A stretch of 64,000 bases of DNA, taken from Pseudoalteromonas sp. A601. Its GTDB lineage: Bacteria > Pseudomonadota > Gammaproteobacteria > Enterobacterales > Alteromonadaceae. Each line of letters begins with the position of its first letter. The stretch's first letter is position 1. The position numbers and the translations under genes were made by a program. The notes beneath the pieces are model-generated. The model was given only the letters and a program-made list of their open reading frames with translations, was not told where the DNA came from and did not search any database. The stretch covers positions 62,001-126,000 of the forward strand of contig NZ_MXQF01000006.1 of NCBI RefSeq assembly GCF_002165575.1. Reading direction: 5' to 3'. This document shows positions 33,975 through 43,561 of the stretch, in pieces.

Positions 33975-34988
33975 ATGACAATAGATGTTAAAAAGTTAGT
34001 CGTTCATTATGTAGACAAAAAAGACGACGATACACAGATCCATTTACGCAACGATGAAATGGCTGTTAATGATAAAGTTGCAGTTTTTATTGAGCAACTA
34101 CATCACGCATACAATGGCAAACCAGGTAAAGGCTATTGTGCTTTCAGTGGTGATAAAAATAGTGTTGTTGCATCAGCAATGCAAAGCTATCGCAACGACG
34201 AGCTTGGCTTTTGGCACATGACAGAGCAAGCGACAACAGTATTGAAAGAAGAGTTAAATAAGTACGCGTTCAATGAAACCGGTTATTTAATTTTTTGTCA
34301 TTACCAGTATGTTGCCACTGATTATATGTTGATTGCCATGATCAATATTAAAGAACATTACTCTATTACTTCAGAGCTTGATTTAGCCTCATCACGTCAC
34401 TTAGATATTTCGCGGATGCAGCTAGCGGCGCGAATTGATTTAACAGGGTGGGATACCCAAGCCGACGACAACCGTTATATCTCTTTTATAAAAGGGCGTG
34501 CTGGGCGTAAAGTTGCAGACTTCTTCTTAGACTTTTTAGGCTGTGAAGAAGGTATAGATCCAAAACAGCAAAGCCAAGCCATGCTTAACGCCGTTGAAGA
34601 TTATTTATCTGAGCAGCAATTTGATAAGTCAGAAAAAGATGACTTACGAAAACAAGTGTTTGATTACTGTAATGACTGTGTAACCACAGGAGAAGATGCC
34701 AATGTCAGCGAATTATCGCAAGCACTTACAAAAGGCGACGACAACCCATTCGATAGCTTTTGCAAAGAGCAAAGCTACGATTTAGAAGAGTCATTCCCGG
34801 TAGATAAAAAAACAGTTACTAGTATGGTGAAATTTTCTGGCCTTGGTGGCGGCGTGAGTATCAGCTTTGAGCGCAAACACTTAGGTGAGCGTGTAACTTA
34901 TAACGAAGCCACTGATACGTTGGTTATTAAAGGTATTCCGCCTAATTTAAAAGACCAGCTGCAACGGTTTATGGAAAGTGAAGACTAG
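33975..34988 (+). CDS. yejK: Nucleoid-associated protein YejK (NdpA)
   Basis: The 337-residue protein belongs to the 37-kDa nucleoid-associated protein family. It shows FCHYQYVATDYMLIAMINIKEHYSI, LDLASSRHLDISRMQLAARIDL and FIKGRAGRKVADFFLDFLGCEEGID. In E. coli YejK is nucleoid-bound and interacts with topoisomerases. It is divergent from yejL, the conserved arrangement. A strong terminator follows at 35049-35079. Confidence 0.95.
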   Translation: MTIDVKKLVVHYVDKKDDDTQIHLRNDEMAVNDKVAVFIEQLHHAYNGKPGKGYCAFSGDKNSVVASAMQSYRNDELGFWHMTEQATTVLKEELNKYAFNETGYLIFCHYQYVATDYMLIAMINIKEHYSITSELDLASSRHLDISRMQLAARIDLTGWDTQADDNRYISFIKGRAGRKVADFFLDFLGCEEGIDPKQQSQAMLNAVEDYLSEQQFDKSEKDDLRKQVFDYCNDCVTTGEDANVSELSQALTKGDDNPFDSFCKEQSYDLEESFPVDKKTVTSMVKFSGLGGGVSISFERKHLGERVTYNEATDTLVIKGIPPNLKDQLQRFMESED

Positions 34989-35048
34989 AGCGGTCAGTTT
35001 TAGCTTTAAGTCATAAGCGGTAAGTCTTAAGCCGGTTTGAGTTAGTTT

Positions 35049-35079
35049 AAAGCGAAGTGTAGGCACTTCGCTTTTTTTT
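35049..35079 (+). terminator. Terminator of yejK
   Basis: An 11-bp stem, AAAGCGAAGTG-TAGG-CACTTCGCTTT, is followed by a long T-run. Confidence 0.9.
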
Positions 35080-35106
35080 GAGTTTATAATAAGTGAAACG
35101 AGTATT

Positions 35107-35142
35107 AAAAAGCCGCGCTAAAATTAATTAACGCGGCTTTTT
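35107..35142. terminator. Bidirectional terminator, mainly for rne
   Basis: AAAAAGCCGCG (35107-35117) pairs with CGCGGCTTTTT (35132-35142), giving U-runs on both strands. It lies 28 bp past the rne stop. Confidence 0.85.
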
Positions 35143-35169
35143 AGTGTGCTTTAAGCTAAACCAAGCGTG

Positions 35170-38100
35170 TTAGTCAACACTCATAGTTTTAGTCATTTCA
35201 GCGCTTGCGCGACCAGCTGGCTTGATAGAGCCGGCACGTAAGCCGCTATCTGGGATAGCTTCCCGTTGGTCGTGTGCCATCGCTTTTGGTGTATGAGCAG
35301 CAACATCACTATCAGCAACTGGAGTAGGCTGTGCCATTGGTGCGCTTGCATGTCCAGCAGTAATCACTGTTTTAGTGTTTACGCTAGCAGAAGCTACTTT
35401 AGCTGTATCTTCAACTATAGCCGCTTCTTTAGCTTCTACAGGCGTCTCTACAGTGCTAACCGGTGCTGCTTTAGCTTCAACTGGTGCTTCTTCAGTTGCA
35501 GCAGGTGCTGCTTCAGCTTCAACTGGTGCTTCTTCAGTTGCAGCAGGTGCTGCTTCAGCTTCAACTGGTGCTTCTTCAGTTGCAGCAGGTGCTGCTTCAG
35601 CTTCAACTGGTGCTTCTTCAGTTGCAGCAGGTGCTGCTTCAGCTTCAACTGGTGCTTCTTCAGTTGCAGCAGGTGCTGCTTCAGCTTCAACTGGTGCTTC
35701 TTCAGTTGCAGCAGGTGCTGCTTCAGCTTCAACTGGTGCTTCTTCAGTTGCAGCAGGTGCTGCTTCAGCTTCAACTGGTGCTTCTTCAGTTGCAGCAGGT
35801 GCTGCTTCAGCTTCAACTGGTGCTTCTTCAGTTGCAGCAGGTGCTGCTTCAGCTTCAACTGGTGCTTCTTCAGTTGCAGCAGGTGCTGCTTCAGCTTCAA
35901 CTGGTGCTTCTTCAGTTGCAGCAGGTGCTGCTTCAGCTTCAACTGGTGCTTCTTCAGTTGCAGCAGGTGCTGCTTCAGCTTCAACTGGTGCTGCTTCAGT
36001 TGCAGCAGGTGCTTCTTCAGTTGCAGCAGGTGCTTGTTCAGTTACAGCAGGTGCTTCTTCAGTTGCAGCAGGTGCTTGTTCAGTTGCAGCAGGCGCTTCT
36101 TCAGTTGCAGCAGGTGCTTGTTCTTCAGTTGCAGCAGGTGCTTGTTCAGTTGCCGCTGGTGCTTGTTCAGTTGCAGCAGGTGCTTCTTGAGTTACTTCAA
36201 CTTTTGCTAAATCTTCAGTAGCAAGTGCTTGTTCTACTTGCTCAGATGCATCAGTTGCTGTTTCTTCTGATTTCGCTTTTAGTTCTGCTTCATATTCTGC
36301 AGCGGCTTGATCCGCAACTGGAATAAACGCAGGTGGCTGTGTACTTTGTGTTTCACTGCCTTCTTCACCTTGTTCAGGACGACGGCGACGTTGACCTGCA
36401 GCGCGTAAATGGCGAGGTGAACGGCGTGAGCGAGTACGTGTTTGACCTTGCTCTTCATCAGCTGATGCATCTTGCTCAGGAGCAGCAGTTTGCACTGGCT
36501 CTGATTTTGCTGTTTCAGGTGCTTTCACCGCAGTTGCATTTGTTTGTGCTTCAACTTTTTCAGTTTCAACAACAGGTTTAGCCTCAGGCTTTTGTTCAGC
36601 GGTTTTAACAGGCTGTTCAGTTGTCGACTCTACAGCTGTACTTTCGTCATTTTGCACACGAACTTTTTTACGAATATTACGACGTTGACGACGTGCTTTT
36701 GGCTTTTGCTCAGCTTTTTCAACGTTAGCGTCTTTATTTTCTACAGACTCTTTAACGTCAGTTGCTGGCTTTTTGTCATCATTGCGGTTTTCATTGCGCT
36801 TACGAGAATTCGGGTTACGACGGCGCTTATTGCGATTTTCGTTTCTGTTTTCTTTTTGCTCAGTGTTGCTGCTATCAACTGCAGTAACTTCCTCAGCTGG
36901 GCGTTCATTACGCTCATTTTGAGGTTTGTTACGTGAGTTATTATTGCGGCGACGTTGGTTATTACGACGACGATTATCACCATCATTATTACGATTGCGA
37001 TTATTACGTGTATTCGTTTTATTAGTTTGTTCTTTTTTCTCTGGCTCTTGCTTTTCGCTTGAGTCAGCAAACAAAGATTTAAACCAATTACCAATGCTAG
37101 CTAAAAGACCAACTTGTTCAGTAGCTTGTGGGGCGGCTGCTTTTAGCGCTGGAGCTGGTTTTTCCGCGGCTTGAGGAGCTGGGGTTGAAGGCATTACGAC
37201 ACCTTTCAATCTTGGCTCTTCACGTACTGCAACAGCGGGGGTTTTAGATGTCTCAAACACTTCTGGTTCAGGTGCTACAACTTGGTCATAGCTCACTGTT
37301 TCAAGTGTTTCATCTTTACGTAAGCGCATTACTTCGTAGTGTGGTGTTTCCATGTGTTGATTTGGAATGATCACTACATCACAACTATGACGTTTTTCGA
37401 TACGGTGTACACTACGGCGTTGTTCGTTTAGTAGGTAAGCGGCAACAGCAACAGGCACTTGTGCGTTAACTTGTGCTGTGTTGTCTTTGATGGCTTCTTC
37501 TTCGATTAAACGTAGGATAGATAATGCAATTGACTCGTTTGAACGAATAGTACCTTGACCACTACAACGAGGGCATGGGCCTTGGCTTGCTTCACCTAGT
37601 GAAGGGCGCAGACGTTGACGCGACATTTCAAGTAAACCGAAGCGTGAAATTTTACCAATTTGCACACGAGCACGATCTGGTCTAACAGCATCTTTTAAGC
37701 GGTTTTCTACTTCACGCTGATGACGCGGTGGTGTCATATCGATAAAGTCGATAACGATTAATCCACCTAAATCACGTAAACGTAATTGGCGTGCAATTTC
37801 GTCTGCGGCTTCTAAGTTTGTGTTCAGTGCGGTCTCTTCGATATCACCGCCTTTAGTGGCTTTTGATGAGTTGATATCGATAGAAGTAAGCGCTTCAGTT
37901 GGGTCAATAACAATTGAGCCACCAGAAGGCAGACGTACTTCACGTTGGAACGCAGATTCGATTTGGCTTTCGATTTGATAGTGTGTAAACAATGGCACTT
38001 CGCCAGAATAAAGTTTTACACGGCTCATAAAATCAGGGCGAAAACGCTCGATATGGGCTTTAGCTTCTTCAAATACACGCGGCTTATCAATTAAGATCTC

Positions 38101-38781
38101 ACCAATGTCGCGGCGTAAATAATCACGAATAGCACGGAAAATCACGTTGCTTTCTTGGTGGATTAAAAACGGCGCTTTGCCACTGTTTGATGCTTGTTGA
38201 ATCGCATCCCAGTGAACAAGGAGTGCTTTTAAATCGTAGTTTAGTTCTTCAAACGATTTACCTACACCTGCTGTACGAACAATTAAGCCCATGCCTTTAG
38301 GCAATTCTAAACGGCTCAATGCTTCTTTTAGCTCAGTACGTTCATCACCTTCGATACGACGTGAAATACCGCCAGCACGAGGGTTATTCGGCATAAGTAC
38401 TAAGTAGCTTCCGGCAACACTGATAAAGGTAGTAAGTGCCGCGCCTTTTTGGCCGCGTTCTTCTTTATCAACTTGTACGATAACTTCTTGGCCTTCTTTT
38501 ATTACGTCACGAATGTTCGGACGACCTTGGAAGGTGTAACCTTGCGGAAAGTAAGTACGAGCGATTTCTTTTAAAGGAAGGAAACCGTGTCGTTCAGCGC
38601 CGTAATCAACAAAGGCTGCTTCTAATGACGGTTCAATACGTGTGATCTTGCCTTTATAAATATTGGCTTTTTTTTGTTCGTGACCCGGGCTTTCGATATC
38701 TAAATCATACAGGCGCTGGCCATCAACCAGTGCTACGCGCATTTCTTCTTGCTGCGTCGCATTGATTAGCATACGTTTCAT
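35170..38781 (-). CDS. rne: Ribonuclease E, with expanded Ala/Glu/Pro repeat tail
   Basis: The 1203-residue endoribonuclease organises the RNA degradosome. The N-terminal catalytic half is canonical: S1 domain ([30 protein letters not shown]), 5' sensor and RNase-H regions, DNase-I-like domain with catalytic aspartates near 303 and 346 ([22 protein letters not shown]), and the zinc-link CPRC near 404-407. An amphipathic membrane-targeting helix ([15 protein letters not shown]) lies near 560, followed by Arg/Asn-rich RNA-binding tracts. Residues about 864-1101 are low-complexity, including twelve exact 14-residue units [14 protein letters not shown]. The tail ends with two similar motifs, GHASAPM and GRASAEMTK, resembling the PNPase-binding end of E. 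coli RNase E. Confidence 0.97.
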   Translation of the reverse strand: MKRMLINATQQEEMRVALVDGQRLYDLDIESPGHEQKKANIYKGKITRIEPSLEAAFVDYGAERHGFLPLKEIARTYFPQGYTFQGRPNIRDVIKEGQEVIVQVDKEERGQKGAALTTFISVAGSYLVLMPNNPRAGGISRRIEGDERTELKEALSRLELPKGMGLIVRTAGVGKSFEELNYDLKALLVHWDAIQQASNSGKAPFLIHQESNVIFRAIRDYLRRDIGEILIDKPRVFEEAKAHIERFRPDFMSRVKLYSGEVPLFTHYQIESQIESAFQREVRLPSGGSIVIDPTEALTSIDINSSKATKGGDIEETALNTNLEAADEIARQLRLRDLGGLIVIDFIDMTPPRHQREVENRLKDAVRPDRARVQIGKISRFGLLEMSRQRLRPSLGEASQGPCPRCSGQGTIRSNESIALSILRLIEEEAIKDNTAQVNAQVPVAVAAYLLNEQRRSVHRIEKRHSCDVVIIPNQHMETPHYEVMRLRKDETLETVSYDQVVAPEPEVFETSKTPAVAVREEPRLKGVVMPSTPAPQAAEKPAPALKAAAPQATEQVGLLASIGNWFKSLFADSSEKQEPEKKEQTNKTNTRNNRNRNNDGDNRRRNNQRRRNNNSRNKPQNERNERPAEEVTAVDSSNTEQKENRNENRNKRRRNPNSRKRNENRNDDKKPATDVKESVENKDANVEKAEQKPKARRQRRNIRKKVRVQNDESTAVESTTEQPVKTAEQKPEAKPVVETEKVEAQTNATAVKAPETAKSEPVQTAAPEQDASADEEQGQTRTRSRRSPRHLRAAGQRRRRPEQGEEGSETQSTQPPAFIPVADQAAAEYEAELKAKSEETATDASEQVEQALATEDLAKVEVTQEAPAATEQAPAATEQAPAATEEQAPAATEEAPAATEQAPAATEEAPAVTEQAPAATEEAPAATEAAPVEAEAAPAATEEAPVEAEAAPAATEEAPVEAEAAPAATEEAPVEAEAAPAATEEAPVEAEAAPAATEEAPVEAEAAPAATEEAPVEAEAAPAATEEAPVEAEAAPAATEEAPVEAEAAPAATEEAPVEAEAAPAATEEAPVEAEAAPAATEEAPVEAEAAPAATEEAPVEAKAAPVSTVETPVEAKEAAIVEDTAKVASASVNTKTVITAGHASAPMAQPTPVADSDVAAHTPKAMAHDQREAIPDSGLRAGSIKPAGRASAEMTKTMSVD
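35477..35980 (-). repeat. Twelve tandem 42-bp repeats within rne
   Basis: A 42-bp unit beginning TCAACTGGTGCTTCTTCAGT (plus strand) recurs without change at 35477, 35519, 35561 and so on to 35939. A partial thirteenth copy begins at 35981. A more degenerate array of related shorter units continues to about 36190. Each unit encodes 14 residues in frame, so copy-number changes lengthen or shorten the RNase E tail without a frameshift. Confidence 0.95.
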
Positions 38782-39394
38782 ATTGTTACTCTACTGTGTT
38801 ATGTCGCTGACATGACGAAACTTTTCGCCTGTTCAGTTGCCCCTTTCGCTTCTTTTTATGCAGTCTCACGACTGGAACTGTGGCGGAGCTTGGTGCTGTA
38901 TTAATTACAAGTATCTTTATGGTGCTGGCTGACAATAACGAGTTGTCACGTTATTAGGTTCATAATGGCGACAAAACTAGCGGCTGTTGTACAGCATCGT
39001 CTTGGTGTTTTGTCCTGAGTCGACCATTTATTAAATAAACTTGTGCATTTACAGCACATCTGCTGAACGGCGTTTAACGCCGTCACGATCAGACAAATTA
39101 TCTGTTCAAATTGCTTTTATTTCTGCAATTAAGGCTGTTCATGCTCAAACTTAACTTACGATATATTACGCGCACCGTAGTTAATTGAACGCACGTGTAA
39201 ACTAGGTCTGTATAAAAGCTTTGGAAAACTTATCTCGGATCTGTATGATCAATTACCTAGAATGTGCATCACGAATGTCTTAATGTGTTAAAAAGCACCG
39301 TTGTTATTGCAAATTTAAATCTGCGACGGTGATTATCCCACTATTATAACCGTGTTAGCAACTAAATTATTTTACTTAAATCAGTGATTAGGCA
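38782..39394 (-). promoter_or_regulatory. 613-bp rne-rluC intergenic region, structured rne leader
   Basis: No gene is apparent here. Several hairpins can be read on the rne (minus) side: CAGTC-GTGA-GACTG with a GNRA loop (38861-38874), CGAAA/TTTCG (38816-38827) and ACGGCG/CGCCGT (39067-39083). In enterobacteria the rne transcript has a long structured 5' leader through which RNase E limits its own expression. Divergence from rluC and this leader length fit that pattern. Identity with the known rne5 element is not shown. The rluC promoter must lie at the right end. Confidence 0.5.
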
Positions 39395-40360
39395 ATGTCA
39401 GAAAAAACCGGCTTACAAGTATCTTTCGTCACGATTACCGAAGACCACCTAGGTCAACGGATTGATAACTTTCTTATTACCCATTTAAAAGGGGTGCCTA
39501 AAAGCGCTGTTTATAAGATTTTACGTAAAGGTGAGGTGCGAGTTAACAAAAAACGCATTAAACCTGTATATAAACTCCAGCTTGATGATGTGGTACGTAT
39601 ACCTCCGATTAAAATTGCAGATCGTCAAGACGACTTTGTACCAAGTAAACTTGAAAAAGTTAAGCAGCTTGAAGATGCCATTTTATTTGAAGACAAATAC
39701 CTTATTGTGATCAACAAACCTTCGGGTATGGCTGTGCATGGTGGCAGTGGTCTAAGTTATGGCTTAATTGAGGCATTACGCTCATTGCGCCCAGATGAGC
39801 GTAGCCTTGAACTCGTTCACCGACTCGACCGTGACACTTCTGGCTGTTTATTAATCGCAAAACGTCGCTCTGTATTAACGGCTTTACATGAGCAACTGCG
39901 TGAAAAAACCATGGAAAAAAACTATTGGGCACTTGTCGATGGCCAGTGGGAGTCTAAAACCAAGAATGTGAAAGAGGGCTTACGCAAAAATACCTTGCAG
40001 TCCGGCGAGCGCATTGTCAGGGTAGATAATAGCGAGGAGGGCAAGCCATCACATACCCGTTTTAAAGTACTTGAACGTTTTGATGAATGTTCGTTAGTAC
40101 AAGCATCACCAGTAACAGGGCGTACTCACCAAATCCGTGTTCACACCCAGTGCCAAGGTCACCCAATTGCCTGTGATGATAAATATGGCGATCAGGCATT
40201 TGATGCCGGCATGCGTAAAATTGGTTTGAATCGATTATTTTTACATGCCCATGATTTGAGTTTTTATCACCCTAAAAACGAAACCACTATGCGTGTTGAA
40301 GCGCCACTTGATAAAACGTTAACTAATTGCATAAAAACGTTACGCGCAGCTAAATCGTGA
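39395..40360 (+). CDS. rluC: 23S rRNA pseudouridine synthase RluC
   Basis: The 321-residue protein has an S4 RNA-binding domain (QRIDNFLITHLKGVPKSAVYKILRKGEVRVNKKR) and an RluA-type catalytic domain with HRLDRDTSGCLLIAK near residue 140 (nucleophile Asp) and TGRTHQIRVH. RluC modifies U955, U2504 and U2580 of 23S rRNA in E. coli. Its place divergent from rne matches enterobacterial gene order and favours RluC over RluD. It overlaps the next gene by 4 bp. Confidence 0.95.
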   Translation: MSEKTGLQVSFVTITEDHLGQRIDNFLITHLKGVPKSAVYKILRKGEVRVNKKRIKPVYKLQLDDVVRIPPIKIADRQDDFVPSKLEKVKQLEDAILFEDKYLIVINKPSGMAVHGGSGLSYGLIEALRSLRPDERSLELVHRLDRDTSGCLLIAKRRSVLTALHEQLREKTMEKNYWALVDGQWESKTKNVKEGLRKNTLQSGERIVRVDNSEEGKPSHTRFKVLERFDECSLVQASPVTGRTHQIRVHTQCQGHPIACDDKYGDQAFDAGMRKIGLNRLFLHAHDLSFYHPKNETTMRVEAPLDKTLTNCIKTLRAAKS

Positions 40361-41004
40361 AAAATTATAAATTAGTGATATTTGATTGGGATGGCACCGT
40401 AATGGATTCGGTGACTAAAATCGTCAATTGTATGCGTGAATCTGCATTAGAGTGCGGCTTAGTTGCGCCAAGTGATGAGGCAATAAAAAATATTATTGGC
40501 TTATCGCTTGAGCATGCCGTGGCGAAGTTATTCCCCGGTAACGCCAATTTATACGCTGATTTGATTGCACAATATAAGCATCAGTATAAATATGTTGATG
40601 TAACACCTACGCCTTTATTTGCCGATGTAGCAGAGACATTGGCAAGTTTAAAAGCCAAAGGCGTTATGTTAGCGGTAGCGACAGGGAAGAGCCGAATAGG
40701 GCTTGAGCGTTTATTGGAAGAAACAAAGCTTGGTTATTATTTTTCGACCACACGCACAAGCGATGATGCACAATCTAAACCGTCACCAGATATGTTGCTT
40801 CAGCTACTTAAAGAGCTTGATGTAAGTGCTGATGAAGCGCTGATGATTGGTGATACTAAAATTGATATGGCGATGGCTCAGGCTGCTCATATTGACCGGT
40901 TAGGTGTCACTATGGGGGTGCATAATGAAGCGCAACTAAACGAATTTGAGCCAATTGCTACGGTTGGCTCATATCAGCAGTTATCTGCGCTGTTACTCGA
41001 CTAG
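40357..41004 (+). CDS. HAD-IA family phosphatase
   Basis: The 215-residue protein has HAD motif I near the start (IFDWDGTVMDS), motif II (AVATGKS), motif III Lys with PSPDML and motif IV (MIGDTKIDMAMA). It belongs to the Gph-like phosphoglycolate/pyrophosphatase branch; the substrate is unknown. It starts with GTG overlapping the rluC stop (GTGA), so it is translationally coupled. The 3' end overlaps convergent yceF by 4 bp. Confidence 0.92.
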   Translation: MKNYKLVIFDWDGTVMDSVTKIVNCMRESALECGLVAPSDEAIKNIIGLSLEHAVAKLFPGNANLYADLIAQYKHQYKYVDVTPTPLFADVAETLASLKAKGVMLAVATGKSRIGLERLLEETKLGYYFSTTRTSDDAQSKPSPDMLLQLLKELDVSADEALMIGDTKIDMAMAQAAHIDRLGVTMGVHNEAQLNEFEPIATVGSYQQLSALLLD

Positions 41005-41597
41005 CCGGCTTGGTTGTCTAGTACGTCTAATCCAAACTCAGTCAACATTTGGCTGAGTTTAATCAGCGGTAGTCCAATTAAGCTATTTGGATCATCGCCG
41101 CTTAGCTTTTCAAATAAACAAATACCGAGTCCTTCACTTTTAAAGCTCCCCGCGCAGTTATACGGTTGTTCAGCATCACAGTAAGCACTTATTTGTGCTG
41201 ATGTGAGTGTTCTGAATGTCACCTCAAAAGGCTCTACAATGGTTTTTGACCTGTCGGTATTTAAATCGTACACAGTTAAACCTGTTAGAAACGTAACCGT
41301 ATTTGCACTAAATAAGCTGAGCTGTTTAATGGCGTTTTCTTTATTATGTGGTTTACCTAATATTTGATCATTAAAAACCGCGACTTGATCTGAACCAATG
41401 ACCAGCCCGTTGTCAAATTGACCTTTTGCGGCTTGGGCTTTTAATGCACTTAAGCGCATAACTAACTGGCTGGATGATTCGTTGGCAATAGGTGTTTCGT
41501 CAACATCAGGGGAAAAACTGGCAAATGGAAGATTAAATTTTTGCAATAAAGACTGACGAAAGGGTGAACTTGAAGCTAAAATAAGTGAGTGCTGCAT
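41001..41597 (-). CDS. yceF: Maf-like 7-methyl-GTP pyrophosphatase (YceF)
   Basis: The 198-residue protein has the Maf signature LILASSSPFRQSLLQKFNLPF at its start, VDETP and GSDQVAVF. The YceF subgroup hydrolyses m7GTP and related modified nucleotides in E. coli. It is convergent with the HAD gene and divergent from yceD, near its usual genomic place. It is the only minus-strand gene between rluC and the PhoD-like gene. Confidence 0.93.
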   Translation of the reverse strand: MQHSLILASSSPFRQSLLQKFNLPFASFSPDVDETPIANESSSQLVMRLSALKAQAAKGQFDNGLVIGSDQVAVFNDQILGKPHNKENAIKQLSLFSANTVTFLTGLTVYDLNTDRSKTIVEPFEVTFRTLTSAQISAYCDAEQPYNCAGSFKSEGLGICLFEKLSGDDPNSLIGLPLIKLSQMLTEFGLDVLDNQAG

Positions 41598-41701
41598 GGA
41601 TTATTTTCCTAATGAAAATCAGATTGAGTTAGGATAAATCAGATCCGTTGGCAAAACAAAGAAATGAATCAGGAAAAACCAGCTAAAAATGGTTTTTTAC
41701 T

Positions 41702-41730
41702 TTGACTAACTAAGTAACTATCTATATGAT
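41702..41730 (+). promoter_or_regulatory. Strong sigma-70 promoter for yceD-rpmF-plsX
   Basis: -35 TTGACT (41702-41707), 17-base spacer, -10 TATGAT (41725-41730). The start point would fall near 41737, only about three bases before the yceD ATG, with no Shine-Dalgarno site between. The yceD message from this promoter may be leaderless or nearly so. Confidence 0.7.
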
Positions 41731-41739
41731 GCAGCCCCT

Positions 41740-42264
41740 ATGCAAAAGGTGAAAATTCCCATCACTCTTCATCCAGGTAAAGCAGCTCAGCACCGTTTAA
41801 GTTATGACGGTATTGTACAGCTTGAGAAACTGACTCGTTTACGAGAAGTTATCCAGGAAGAAGTAGGTGAAATAGCGGTAAAAATTCATTGCAAGAATGA
41901 TGAGCAAGGTTTAGTTGTGATCCGTGGCAATTTGTCCACACACGTAACTGTAACTTGTCAACGTTGTAATGGTGATTTAGGGTTGGATTTGGATCAAGAC
42001 TTTGTGTATTCGCCAGTCGGTTTGGATGCAGAGTCAGATGATCTTCCAGAAGACTACGATGAAGTAGCACTTGATGAAAATGGTGAAATAGACGTTTACG
42101 AGTTAATCGAAGACGAACTATTATTAGCAGTTCCATTAGTGCCTACACACAACGAAGCTTCATGCAGTTATTCAGCAAAGCCTGCCAGCTTTGGTGTATT
42201 AAAGGCGGAAGATGATAAACCAAATCCATTTGATATTTTGAAACAACTTAAGAAAGATTCTTAG
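41740..42264 (+). CDS. yceD: YceD family protein (DUF177), large-subunit assembly associated
   Basis: The 174-residue acidic protein opens MQKVKIPITLHPGKAAQHRLSY, almost as in E. coli YceD. It has a CQRCNG motif and ends PNPFDILKQLKK. The family is linked to 23S rRNA accumulation or ribosome assembly and always precedes rpmF. The start is supported by the family's N-terminus, though no Shine-Dalgarno site is present. It lies 9 bp before rpmF. Confidence 0.94.
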   Translation: MQKVKIPITLHPGKAAQHRLSYDGIVQLEKLTRLREVIQEEVGEIAVKIHCKNDEQGLVVIRGNLSTHVTVTCQRCNGDLGLDLDQDFVYSPVGLDAESDDLPEDYDEVALDENGEIDVYELIEDELLLAVPLVPTHNEASCSYSAKPASFGVLKAEDDKPNPFDILKQLKKDS

Positions 42265-42273
42265 GAGAAGACT

Positions 42274-42444
42274 ATGGCTGTACAAAAAAGCAAAAAGTCT
42301 CGTGCAAGACGCGGCATGCGCCGTTCACACGATGCGATCAGTGGTCCAACTTTAACTGTAGACCAAACATCTGGTGAGACTCATCGTCGTCACCATGTGA
42401 CTGCAGATGGTTACTACAAAGGCGTTCAAGTAATTTCTAACTAA
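42274..42444 (+). CDS. rpmF: 50S ribosomal protein L32
   Basis: A 56-residue basic protein, [20 protein letters not shown], ending [11 protein letters not shown], matches L32 in full. It lacks the zinc-binding cysteine pairs, like E. coli L32. TTAGGAGA precedes the ATG. It sits between yceD and plsX in the conserved order, linking ribosome production with fatty-acid synthesis. Confidence 0.98.
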   Translation: MAVQKSKKSRARRGMRRSHDAISGPTLTVDQTSGETHRRHHVTADGYYKGVQVISN

Positions 42445-42456
42445 GAGATTGCTTAT

Positions 42457-43500
42457 ATGCTGACCAATCTAACCATTGCGTTAGATATGATGGGGGGCGA
42501 TTATGGCCCCCGTTCATCTATCCCCGCAGCCGTTAACGCGGTAAATGCCAATGCCAACTTAAGACTCATCTTATGTGGTAATGAGCAAGTAATATCTAAA
42601 GAACTTGAATCTCTCGATTCTTTATCTCATCCAAGATTAACTATTCGTCACTGCAGTGAAGTGGTCACTAATGGCTGTGAGCCTGCTTTAGCAGTACGTT
42701 CTAAAAAAGATTCATCAATGCGCGTAGCCCTTGATTTGGTTAAATCAGGTGAGGCACAAGCGTGCGTAAGTGCTGGTAATACCGGTGCATTATTGTTTAT
42801 GGCGCATTACGTATTGAAAATGTTGCCCGGCGTTAAACGCCCCGCATTGATTTCAGCGGTTCCAACCGAGCAAAAACACCCAGTATATTTACTTGATTTA
42901 GGGGCAAACGTGCACTGTGATGCGCAAACCCTATATCAGTTTGGTATTATGGGCTCAGTGGTTGCAGGTCAAGCACTCGGTTGTGATAATCCGAAAGTCA
43001 GCTTATTAAATATTGGCTCAGAAGACATAAAAGGCCATGAAGATATTAAACAAGCCGCGCAGCTTATGCAGCAATGTGATTACATTAATTACACGGGTTA
43101 CAGTGAAGGCAGTGATATATTCACGGGTAAGTCAGATGTTATCGTGTGTGAAGGTTTTGTGGGCAATGTTGCGCTTAAAACCTGTGAAGGCATCGCAAAG
43201 CTGATTATGTTTAAGCTAACAAAAGCGCTGAGAAAACACTTTTTCTATAAATGCATGGCTTTTATGCTACGCCCTGTCATAAAAAAACTCTATAAAAGGG
43301 TGAACCCCGACCAGTATAACGGCGCTTCTCTGGTAGGATTGCGCGGTATTGTTGTAAAAAGCCATGGAAATGCATCAGCTAAAGCATTTCATGCCGCTAT
43401 CGATGAAGCCGTCAAAGAAGTAGAACGTCAACTTCCCGAGAAAATAGCCGCTATCTTCGAGCAAACACATTCAACTACAAAAGTAACGGCTGACGAGTAA
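42457..43500 (+). CDS. plsX: Phosphate acyltransferase PlsX
   Basis: The 347-residue protein starts [24 protein letters not shown]. It contains SAGNTGALL and [19 protein letters not shown], the typical PlsX motifs. It makes acyl-phosphate from acyl-ACP for phospholipid synthesis at the membrane. It is 13 bp after rpmF. The next gene is fabD after 61 bp, with no fabH between. Confidence 0.97.
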   Translation: MLTNLTIALDMMGGDYGPRSSIPAAVNAVNANANLRLILCGNEQVISKELESLDSLSHPRLTIRHCSEVVTNGCEPALAVRSKKDSSMRVALDLVKSGEAQACVSAGNTGALLFMAHYVLKMLPGVKRPALISAVPTEQKHPVYLLDLGANVHCDAQTLYQFGIMGSVVAGQALGCDNPKVSLLNIGSEDIKGHEDIKQAAQLMQQCDYINYTGYSEGSDIFTGKSDVIVCEGFVGNVALKTCEGIAKLIMFKLTKALRKHFFYKCMAFMLRPVIKKLYKRVNPDQYNGASLVGLRGIVVKSHGNASAKAFHAAIDEAVKEVERQLPEKIAAIFEQTHSTTKVTADE

Positions 43501-43561
43501 TTAATTATGTCAGGCGCTTACTTAAACATTTATTTATTTGTTTAATAAAAAAGAGCAAAGT

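Noticed and set aside
33913..33981. N-terminal extension of YejL
   Set aside because: It would overlap the divergent yejK start and is absent from the family, which begins MPxxSxYS.
35477..35980. CRISPR-like array
   Set aside because: Repeats are directly adjacent with no unique spacers, in coding frame, and there are no cas genes.
35266..36221. Three long plus-strand open frames and one minus-strand frame (Cys/Ser/Phe-rich, Ala/Ser/Gly-rich, Leu/Gln-rich) over the rne tail
   Set aside because: They are produced by the 42-bp repeat, which lacks stop codons in most frames. The only plausible protein is RNase E, whose frame continues the conserved catalytic domain.
43501..43540. Remnant of fabH
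   Set aside because: The 12-codon frame is too short and not convincingly similar to the start of FabH. Only the absence of the gene is reported.
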